The notes below the pieces were generated by a model. The model was not told where the DNA came from, did no database searches, and was given only the letters and a program-made list of their open reading frames with translations. A stretch of 11,270 nucleotides of DNA from assembly GCA_927911695.1 (NCBI GenBank), contig CAKMQO010000219.1, forward strand, positions 1-11,270, written 5' to 3'. A program made the translations under genes and the position numbers. Shown piece after piece: positions 1-6,691 of the stretch. Each line of letters opens with the position of its first letter. Position 1 is the first letter of the stretch. Source of the stretch: an uncultured Gemella sp. (GTDB lineage: Bacteria; Bacillota; Bacilli; Staphylococcales; Gemellaceae).

Positions 1-163
1 CTATTCAAATATTTTAAGTATGGTGGCGGACGGTTCCATCTACTTTAATTGTCATTTAGACAATTTAAAGTGGATATTACACCTTGAAATTAAGCTTAAA
101 ATCTTAATTTCACCGATGGAACTTTTTCAAGTTCCATTATCACCATTACAAAATATTTGAGTA
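1..163 (+). ncRNA. Candidate structured RNA element 1 (cloverleaf with loop-to-stem complementarity)
   Basis: No ORF is evident here, but almost every base can pair. The closing stem has two parts, 2-15 with 150-163 (14 bp, one U-G wobble) and 20-25 with 141-146 (ATGGTG/CACCAT). Inside lie three hairpins: A, 42-53 with 59-71 (12 bp, one bulged base); B, 85-94 with 103-112 (10 bp, 8-nt loop); C, 115-124 with 129-138 (10 bp including one G-U, 4-nt loop). The loop of B, CTTAAAAT at 95-102, is the perfect complement of ATTTTAAG at 11-18 in the 5' closing strand. Bases 33-40 (GTTCCATC) can also pair with 115-122, competing with hairpin C. Both wobble pairs (U4-G161, G115-U138) are valid only in plus-strand RNA. 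I do not recognise a known RNA family. It could also be a DNA-level palindromic mobile element. It may start before base 1. Confidence 0.5.
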
Positions 164-185
164 AAATTAATAATACTATTTAAAA

Positions 186-210
186 ATTAATCAATTTATT
201 TATTAATCAA
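186..210. repeat. Short direct repeat ATTAATCAA in the linker
   Basis: ATTAATCAA occurs at 186-194 and again at 202-210, a 16-nt period. It lies in the AT-rich linker (164-221) between the two folded elements. In such AT-rich DNA this may be chance. I see nothing else definite in the linker. Confidence 0.3.
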
Positions 211-221
211 GTTTATATTTT

Positions 222-366
222 TCTTACTGTTTTGTAGTAGCTGAAGTGAAACACTTTTGTGTTTCACTGCGAGAAAATGAGACTACAGGCTCATTTTCTA
301 ACCTCCATATCCTTTTGAGATAACAAAAGATATGGAGGTGTCGCAAGCTACACTAAACAGAAAAGA
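222..366 (+). ncRNA. Candidate structured RNA element 2, same architecture as element 1
   Basis: The two-part closing stem is 227-232 with 355-360 (CTGTTT/AAACAG) and 237-242 with 346-351 (GTAGCT/AGCTAC), with a small internal loop between. Three hairpins follow: A, 245-254 with 259-268 (10 bp, TTTT loop); B, 272-281 with 290-299 (10 bp, 8-nt loop); C, 301-310 with 330-339 (10 bp) continuing after one bulged C as 312-317 with 324-329 (6 bp). Loop B, ACTACAGG at 282-289, can pair with 231-238 in the 5' closing strand as six Watson-Crick pairs plus two G-U pairs that exist only in plus-strand RNA. Element 1 has the same relation at the equivalent position, and B is a 10-bp stem with an 8-nt loop in both, although the sequences are unrelated by eye. 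No known family recognised. A mobile palindromic repeat is the main alternative. Confidence 0.5.
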
Positions 367-368
367 AA

Positions 369-398
369 ATAATAGAAGTTATAAGAATGCAGTATCAA
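369..398 (-). promoter_or_regulatory. Possible minus-strand promoter facing element 2
   Basis: On the minus strand TTGATA (393-398) and TATTAT (369-374) are separated by 18 bp, each 5 of 6 to the sigma-A consensus. Transcription would begin near 362, almost exactly at the edge of element 2. This conflicts with the plus-strand orientation suggested by the G-U pairs, and near-consensus boxes are common in DNA this AT-rich. Confidence 0.3.
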
Positions 399-406
399 TC
401 AACACA

Positions 407-447
407 AAAAAACTGATAAAGGAACATTATTCCTCTATCAGTTTTTT
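407..447. terminator. Bidirectional intrinsic terminator after pgi
   Basis: Stem 407-418 with 436-447 (six A-T pairs plus ACTGATA/TATCAGT, sharing the junction A-T pair) continues, after an A-C mismatch, as AGGAA/TTCCT (420-424 with 430-434) around a 5-nt loop. T runs follow the stem on both strands. On the minus strand it ends the rapZ-yvcK-pgi transcript shortly after the pgi stop. On the plus strand it would end any transcript coming through the two folded elements. Confidence 0.85.
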
Positions 448-460
448 ATTTTATTCTAGA

Positions 461-1808
461 TTATTTTAATCTTTCTTCTAATTCTGCTTTTAAGTCTTCA
501 ATCCTGGTTTTCCAAGAAGAGCAAACATATTTTTCTTATACGCTTCTACTCCTGGTTGGTCAAATGGATTTAGACCTTGCATATATCCAGAAATACCTAC
601 AGCTTTTTCGAAGAAGTATACTAAGTATCCGAATGTAAACTCACTCATATCTGGAAGTTCTACTACAAAGTTAGGTACTCCTCCATCAGTGTGAGCAAGA
701 AGAGTTCCTTCAAATGCTTTAGTATTTACAAAATCCATAGTTTTTCCAGCTAGGTAGTTAAGTCCATCTAAGTTATTTTCAGCTTCTTTAAGTTCAATAT
801 CTTTATTTGGAGATTTAACTTTTAAGATAGTTTCAATTAGAATACGACGTCCTTCTTGAACATATTGTCCCATAGAGTGAAGATCAGTTGAGAAGCAAAC
901 ACTTGATGGGTATAATGCTTTTCCGTCTTTACCTTCAGACTCACCGTAAAGTTGTTTCCACCATTCGTTGAAGTAAACCATTGATGGTTCGTAAGAAACA
1001 AGAATTTCAATTAATTTACCTTTTGTTGTAATACGTTACGCATTACAGCATATTGGTAAGCAATGTTAGTACTTAAATCTGGTGAAGAAAGTTCATCTTG
1101 AGCTAATTTAGCTCCAGCCATCATTTTATCAATATCAATTCCACTTACAGCAATTGGAAGTAATCCTACTGCAGTAAGAACTGTGAAACGTCCACCGATA
1201 TCATCAGGTACTACAAATGTTTCATATCCTTCATCATCAGCTAATGATTTTAATGCTCCACGAGCTTTATCAGTAGTAGCGAAGATTCTTTCTCTTGCTC
1301 CTTCTTTTCCATATTTTTCTTCAAGTAATTCTTTGAAGATACGGAATGCAATCGCAGGCTCAGTAGTTGTACCAGATTTAGAAATTACGTTTACAGAGAA
1401 ATCTTTTCCTGTAGTTTTTAAGTAATTCACTAATTCTTGAGTATAACTTGAAGAAATAGTGTGACCTACGAAAAAGATTTGAGGAGTTTTTCTATCTTTT
1501 TCATAGAAGTTATAGAAACTATCATTAAGCATTTCAATTGCTGCGCGAGCTCCTAAGTAAGATCCACCAATTCCGATAACAACAAGTACATCAGAATTAC
1601 CTTGAATTTTTTTACTAGCTTCTTTAATTCTAGCGAATTCTTCTTTATCGTAGTTAGTTGGTAAATCAACCCATCCTAAGAAGTCACTACCAATTCCAGT
1701 TTTATTGTGTAATTGATCGTGAGCAACTTTCACATAACCTTCCATATTTTTCACTTCTTGTTCGTTAAAGAAGTTAAGTGCTTTCGAATAATCAAATTTT
1801 AAGTGCAT
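461..1808 (-). CDS. pgi: Glucose-6-phosphate isomerase, interrupted by two single-base frameshifts
   Basis: Interconverts glucose-6-phosphate and fructose-6-phosphate in the cytoplasm, serving glycolysis, gluconeogenesis and supply of fructose-6-phosphate for amino sugars. The start at 1808 (MHLKFDYSK) has AGGAGA at 1815-1820; an in-frame ATG at 1835 overlaps the yvcK stop and is unlikely. Visible motifs are GIGGSYLGA (about residues 79-87), SKSGTTTE (143-150) and [14 protein letters not shown]. Two base losses break the frame. The first, at 1021-1024, joins ...NVLQQK to [17 protein letters not shown]. The second, at 500-501, restores the end as [14 protein letters not shown] or similar, with the stop at 461-463. 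After correction the protein is 449 aa, and the catalytic Glu (GESEGK), His (DLHS) and Lys (VEAYK) fall at 290, 311 and 425, the numbers I recall for the Geobacillus enzyme. That argues for sequence error. It is last in the operon, 23 nt after yvcK. Confidence 0.95.
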
Positions 1809-1831
1809 TTTTGTTCTCCTTATTTGTTTTC

Positions 1832-2815
1832 TCACCTTTTATTATAAATCATTGTTGGCTTATCGTCTATAATATAATCGTAAATTAATTCAGAAACTTT
1901 ATCTGCATTATGTCTAATCGTATTATTATCAACGATTCCAACGTCATTATTTTTTATTAATTTTATTCCCAACTCTTCAATTTTTTCATGATCGATTTTG
2001 ACCGGTTCTTGTTTTTCTTTGTGATATTTCGATAAAATACTATCATCAAACTCACGTGAATTAGCAATTACTAAGTCAAATATGTTCTCTTCAACATGTT
2101 TATTAATCGCAAGGATATGATCGCAAACCGAATAATTATCTGTTTCACCATGTTGCGTCATGACATTACAAACATATATCTTCTTAGCATTACTTTCTCT
2201 AATCTTTTCCGACACATTAGAGATTACTAAATTAGGAATTATAGAAGTATATAGACTTCCAGGTCCCATAATAATATAATCTGCCTCTTCTATTGCTTTA
2301 AGTACATCTTCATTAGGTTTAACTCTTGAAGGCGTAATATAAACATGATCTATAACTCCGCCTGCTTTTGTAATTGAAGATTCTCCACGAATAATCTCTC
2401 CATCTGATAATACAGCATTTAATGTCGCTATATCATTAGTAGTCGGCAATACAGTTCCACGTACATTTAAAATTCTACTCATAACTTTTACCGCTGTAGA
2501 AAAATCTCCATGAATATCCGTCATGGCAGCTATCATTAAATTACCAACTGGATGCCCCTTTACTTCACCGCTATCAAATCGATATTGGAACATTTTTTCC
2601 AAATATGGTTCAACATCCGATAATGCTGCAATAACATTTCTTATATCACCTGGAGAAGGAATATTCATGTCACTTCTTATTTTTCCAGAACTTCCTCCAT
2701 CATCTGCTACCGTTACTATAGCAGTTATTTCAAGAGGGTACTTTTTTAACCCTCTCAAAAGAACTGATAATCCAGTTCCTCCACCAATAGCAACTACTTT
2801 TATTTTAGTACTCAT
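1832..2815 (-). CDS. yvcK: YvcK/GlmR family UDP-sugar-binding regulator (gluconeogenesis factor)
   Basis: Intact 327-aa cytoplasmic protein of the YvcK/CofD-like family. The nucleotide-sugar site is visible near the N terminus: IGGGTG (residues 10-15), ADDGGSSG (37-44) and SPGDIRN (54-60). PGSLYTS, which is typical of the family, lies in the middle. In B. subtilis YvcK binds UDP-GlcNAc, supports growth on gluconeogenic carbon, stimulates GlmS and affects placement of PBP1. These roles are family knowledge, not visible here. The ATG at 2813-2815 lies 4 nt after the rapZ stop, so translation is probably coupled; the Shine-Dalgarno is a weak purine stretch inside the rapZ end. The usual Firmicutes order continues with whiA, but here pgi follows. 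No frame damage. Confidence 0.95.
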   Translation of the reverse strand: MSTKIKVVAIGGGTGLSVLLRGLKKYPLEITAIVTVADDGGSSGKIRSDMNIPSPGDIRNVIAALSDVEPYLEKMFQYRFDSGEVKGHPVGNLMIAAMTDIHGDFSTAVKVMSRILNVRGTVLPTTNDIATLNAVLSDGEIIRGESSITKAGGVIDHVYITPSRVKPNEDVLKAIEEADYIIMGPGSLYTSIIPNLVISNVSEKIRESNAKKIYVCNVMTQHGETDNYSVCDHILAINKHVEENIFDLVIANSREFDDSILSKYHKEKQEPVKIDHEKIEELGIKLIKNNDVGIVDNNTIRHNADKVSELIYDYIIDDKPTMIYNKR

Positions 2816-2819
2816 TTTT

Positions 2820-3679
2820 CTACCTACCCTTATTGATATCGCGATGCTCTAAATACACCCTATATCCTAATTTTGAAATATCTTCATGTAATCTTCTTGC
2901 TACGCTAACAGAACGGTGTTTACCACCTGTACATCCAACTGCTATAGCAACTTTATCACGACCTTCATATTGATACTTATCTACCATAAACTTCATAAGT
3001 TCTAAATACTTATCATAAAATTCCTGAGTAACTTCATCCTCAAAAACATAATCATATACTTCACTATCTTGACCAGTTTTTTCTCGTAATTCATTTATAT
3101 AAAAGGGATTTCTCAAGAAACGAACATCGACAATATTATCTGCATCTATAGGAACCCCATATTTGTAACCAAAACTTGAGATTGTAATATGATAACTATC
3201 TTTTTTCTCAATTCCGAAGTCTTCCAATATTTTTTTCTTCAAATCTTTTACAGAAGTATTTGTAGTATCATAAATATAATTTGCAATCCCTTTGATGTCA
3301 TTCATATCTTTTCTCTCTTGAGCAATACCTTCAAGTAAGCTAAACTCAGTAGATAAAGGATGATTTTTTCTAGTTCTTTATATCTATTGACCAATACTTG
3401 ATCATCACTATCTAAAAATAAGATTTTAACATCAAAGTACTCACTTTGTTGTAGTTTTTTTAATAATTCCTTTAAATCAACAAAAATGTGTTTACTTCTT
3501 ATATCAATACTTATCGCTGTTTTATCAATATCTTTTTCTTCTATTATTCTCAAGAAATCTTCAACAACTAATCCCGGTAAATTATCTGTACAAAAATACC
3601 CTTGGTTTTCAAAGACTTGTAATGCTGTATTTTTCCCTGCTCCACTTATTCCTGTAATTATAACTAATTTTTTCTTCAT
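2820..3679 (-). CDS. rapZ: RapZ (YvcJ) nucleotide-binding adaptor, one frameshift
   Basis: RapZ/YvcJ family, about 286 aa once one lost base near 3370-3373 is restored, a normal family length. The N-terminal domain has a Walker A loop, GISGAGKNT (residues 10-18), and the strand ILFLDSDD. The C-terminal domain shows FGYKYG (about 170) and the signature GCTGGKHRS (about 249-257). The frame break falls inside KELRKNHPLS and leaves a 125-aa and a 161-aa piece. In E. coli RapZ senses GlcN6P and directs decay of the GlmZ RNA; B. subtilis YvcJ hydrolyses nucleotides and affects competence. Which role applies here is unknown. Oddity: the Walker A has Asn where the family has Ser or Thr after GK. It is first in the rapZ-yvcK-pgi operon. 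The Shine-Dalgarno before ATG 3679 is weak (GGATGTGAAG). Confidence 0.93.
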
Positions 3680-3767
3680 AGCTTCACATCCATCTTTATA
3701 ATAATATAAGTTTTATGGAATAATATATTCAGTTTAACAAAGAATAAATAAACTGCTCCATTTCTAT

Positions 3768-3796
3768 ATTGTACACCATTTCTAAATTTTTGTGTA
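3768..3796 (-). promoter_or_regulatory. Candidate promoter for rapZ-yvcK-pgi
   Basis: Minus strand TACACA (3791-3796), 17-bp spacer, TACAAT (3768-3773). The -35 is only 4 of 6, the -10 is 5 of 6. It lies between the PBP terminator and rapZ, where an operon promoter is expected, and leaves a leader of roughly 80 nt. Other weak boxes exist nearer rapZ. Confidence 0.4.
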
Positions 3797-3812
3797 GTAT
3801 TTTAAAACTACA
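3793..3812. promoter_or_regulatory. Palindrome overlapping the candidate rapZ -35
   Basis: TGTAGT (3793-3798) and ACTACA (3807-3812) flank an 8-bp AT core. The left arm overlaps the -35 box, so it could be an operator. It may also be chance, or part of the adjacent PBP terminator region. Confidence 0.25.
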
Positions 3813-3855
3813 ATAAAAAGAAAACTACTGCAAGAAATTCAGCTTACAGTAGTTT
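3812..3855 (-). terminator. Intrinsic terminator of the PBP gene
   Basis: Stem AAACTACTG (3822-3830) with CAGTAGTTT (3847-3855), extended inside by AAG/CTT. On the minus strand it is followed by TCTTTTTATT. It begins 10 nt after the reconstructed stop codon of the PBP gene at 3865-3867. Confidence 0.8.
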
Positions 3856-3864
3856 AAATTCTAA

Positions 3865-6401
3865 TTATCTCGTATTTCTATTTGTATTGTTATTAACACC
3901 ATTATTTACTCCATTATTGTTTCTTCCACCTGGAGTTGTAACAGTAGTGTTATTATTGTTTCCTCTTGATGATTGATTATTGTTATTGTCATTTGACGCA
4001 TCATTTGGTTATTATTTGAATTGTCATCATCAGAGTTATTATTACGATTATTGTTATTCTTATCACGACTTCTTTCTTCTTGTTCACGTTTATTTTGTTC
4101 TTCTATTTGACGACGTTCACTATCAGAAATAACTTTAACCCCACCATTTATAGATCCAACATTTCCTGGAACAGAGAATCCTTTTGGCGGATGTATTCTA
4201 ACAATATTCTGCATATTTATTCGATACAATGCTTGTGTCTTCTGAGTATCATCTTGGGTCATATACTTCGTAGGACCATCTATTGCATCGAATCCTTGCC
4301 ACACAGCCATTGTATAGTTACTTGTATAGCCTATCGTCCATGAATCTTTCGAATAGTTATTTATATCGAAACCGAATTTCTGAGCTTCACCTTCACCAAA
4401 AGTAGTAGTACCAGTTTTAACTGCCATATCCGCTCCACTAATTCGTGCATTTGCAGCAGTCCCATTAACTACATTTCTTAAAATAGATGTCATGATATAT
4501 GCTGTAGAATCTTTAATAACTCGTTTTCTATCATCAGTACTGAAACTTTTTACTTCAGTTCCTTCACTATCGTATACTTTCTTAATTGCTTTAGGTGTTG
4601 CATAATATCCACCGTTACTAAATGGAACATATGCTCCTGCCATTTGTAATGGTGAGAAGCCATCACTACTTCCTCCAATTGGAGTTGTAATTGAATCATC
4701 TGTAATATTCATTCCAACATTAGCTGCGTATTGTTTTACTCTATTGAATCCTACTTCTTGATAAGTCTTAATAGCAGGTATATTATACGACCATACCAAT
4801 GCATTATTAATAGTTATATTACCATGGAATTGTCTATCCCAGTTCTGGATTTCTGAACCTTGGATTTTAGTATCATTAACAGTATGATCTGATCCCCAGT
4901 TTAAGTACTCAATTGCAGGTCCATATGCAAGTATTGGTTTAATTGATGAACCAGGTTGCAATTTAGCTTGGGTAGCAATATTGAAGCCATGGAATGTTTG
5001 TTTTTTACCACCATATAATGCTGCAATACCACTATTTTCATTATTTAAAACAACCATCGCTACATTACTTGCTTGTTTTATCCCAGCATAGTTTGCATTA
5101 ACACTTTCTGTTAATGTATCTTGAATCTTAGAATCAAAGTTTGTGTAAATTTTCAGTCCTAAGTTTAAGACGTCACCTTCATAATCCTTGTATTCTTTAC
5201 TATTCTTCAATTCATTAACAATTTGGTTCATGTAAGAAGTATATTTTGAATCAAATTCACTTGATAATAATACACGTTCACTTTCATCACGCTGTATAAT
5301 TCCTGATAATACATCAGTTTTTTGTGCGGCTTGTGAATCTGCTTCTGAGATTTTACCATGATATTGCATTAAGTAAAGTACCGTATCACGACGTGCTTTA
5401 GCCGCTTCTGGATTATCATAAGGATTATATGTATTAGGGTGCTGTGGCATCCCTGCTAAAAGAGCCATTTGTGGAAGAGTAAGTTGGTCTAATTCTTTTC
5501 CATAATAATATTTAGCGGCTGTTTTTAGCCCATATACACCATCAGAATAATAAATTCTATTTACATACATTGTAAATATTGATTCTTTATCGTAGTTTTG
5601 TTCAAGTTTATAAGCAAGATATGCTTCTTGAACTTTACGTTTTACACTCTTATTATCATCAAGGAATGTTCTCTTAATTAACTGTTGAGAAATAGTTGAT
5701 GCCCCTTGTGATCCAAAACCACTAGTTAAGTTTGATACAACAGCTCCTACTAAACGTCTAAAGTCTACCGCACCATGCTCAAAGAATCTATTGTCCTCTG
5801 TTGCTAAGATAGCATCTTGCATTTTTTGCGGTATGTCAGCAGTTTCTAGGTTCTCACCAATTTGGTTACCTAATTTCGCTACCTCATTATTATTTGTATC
5901 ATAAACAATTGTTCTTGAATTATTATCTAATATCTTAGAATCAAATGCCGGTGCTTGATATATCCAGAACACACACAATAAGAAAATTGATATAATAGCA
6001 ACACTTGCCACATATAAACCATATCTAATAATCTTCATCCATAATGCTTTATTATTCTTTTTAGAATTTGGATTACTTATTCTATTTGGACCTACCGGTC
6101 TTCTTGGCCCACCTGGACCTCCTGTTCTATTACCTCTAGCTGATTGCTGAGGATTTCTTGGTTGCACTGGTGGTACGCCTTGTCTTTGATATGTACCTTG
6201 AGGCCTTTGTGGTTGGATAGGACGACTTTGCCCTTGTCCACTTCGTCTCATTATTTCTTCATTTGTTAACGGTCTTCTTTGTTGATCATTATTCGTTGGA
6301 TTAGAATTTCCTCTAGATATATATCCACCTGGCATAACACTCTTTCTTTCTTGAGAGTGTCTATCTCTTCTCGATAACCGATTGTTATTATTCTCTGCCA
6401 T
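3865..6401 (-). CDS. pbp1A: Class A penicillin-binding protein (PBP1A/PonA type), C-terminal frameshift
   Basis: Bifunctional peptidoglycan synthase: glycosyltransferase plus transpeptidase, anchored in the membrane with the catalytic part outside. Order: a cytoplasmic tail rich in Arg, Pro, Gln and Asn (1-119), one transmembrane segment (about 121-147), GT51 domain with ATEDNRFFEHG (catalytic Glu202), then the transpeptidase with SSIK (Ser485), SYN (538-540) and KTG (662-664). After about residue 770 comes a charged stretch, then an Asn-rich tail. The open frame ends at 3906 after an odd run, MTITIINHQEETIITLL. One lost base near 4006-4012 accounts for this: the other frame reads NDASNDNNNNQSSRGNNNN and stops at 3865, giving about 845 aa with an Asn/Gly/Thr-rich end typical of such PBPs. 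The ATG at 6401 has GAGAGGAT upstream. It is monocistronic, with its own promoter and terminator. Confidence 0.95.
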
Positions 6402-6480
6402 AGTATATCCTCTCTTTATATATATTTAAACTTTCACTTTATTCATATTAATTTTTCATAATAAAATGTTATAATATACT

Positions 6481-6515
6481 ACATTAATTTTAATGTATAT
6501 TGGGAAAAAAATCAA
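6481..6515 (-). promoter_or_regulatory. Candidate promoter and overlapping palindrome for the PBP gene
   Basis: Minus strand TTGATT (6510-6515), 17-bp spacer, TAAAAT (6487-6492). The -10 lies inside an inverted repeat, ACATTAA at 6481-6487 and TTAATGT at 6490-6496. The leader is about 80 nt. The rest of the 6402-6650 intergenic stretch is AT-rich and shows nothing else I can support. Confidence 0.45.
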
Positions 6516-6650
6516 TTTACTTTGCATATATTAACTATTATTTAACAATATTGTAACATAAGCCAAGTTCTTTCAATTATAAGCTTACTAATTAATATCA
6601 AATTTAAATAATTTACTATTATACTCTAAAACTCATTATAATACATAAAT

Positions 6651-6681
6651 AAAGAAGCTATCTTTTTTTGATAGCTTCTTT
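6651..6681 (-). terminator. Intrinsic terminator of the ccpN-ppsR-ppdK operon
   Basis: A perfect 12-bp stem, AAAGAAGCTATC (6651-6662) with its complement at 6670-6681, and a 7-nt T loop on the plus strand. It starts 10 nt after the ppdK stop. The downstream T tract on the minus strand is short and broken (TTTATTTAT). Confidence 0.75.
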
Positions 6682-6691
6682 AATAGACATA

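Noticed and set aside
25..42. Minus-strand TGGAACCG within element 1 resembles the UGGNACC core of a T-box leader.
   Set aside because: No Stem I features, specifier loop or antiterminator/terminator arrangement are visible, and the match is explained by the hairpin-C complement. Wobble pairs favour the other strand.
1..366. CRISPR array or type III toxin-antitoxin RNA repeats.
   Set aside because: There are no short repeats at regular spacing. The two units are about 150 nt long and differ in sequence.
1..447. Known housekeeping RNAs (RNase P RNA, tmRNA, SRP RNA, 6S RNA).
   Set aside because: I find no GAGGAAAGUCC-like RNase P core, no tRNA-like ends or tag frame, no SRP Alu or apical motif, and no single long bubble hairpin as in 6S.
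1011..1835. Two separate genes in place of pgi.
   Set aside because: The two pieces join exactly into one Pgi after a one-base repair in a T run, with catalytic residues correctly numbered.
2523..2852. Plus-strand open frame of 109 codons opposite yvcK.
   Set aside because: The composition is what the complement of yvcK yields. There is no Shine-Dalgarno site or family resemblance.
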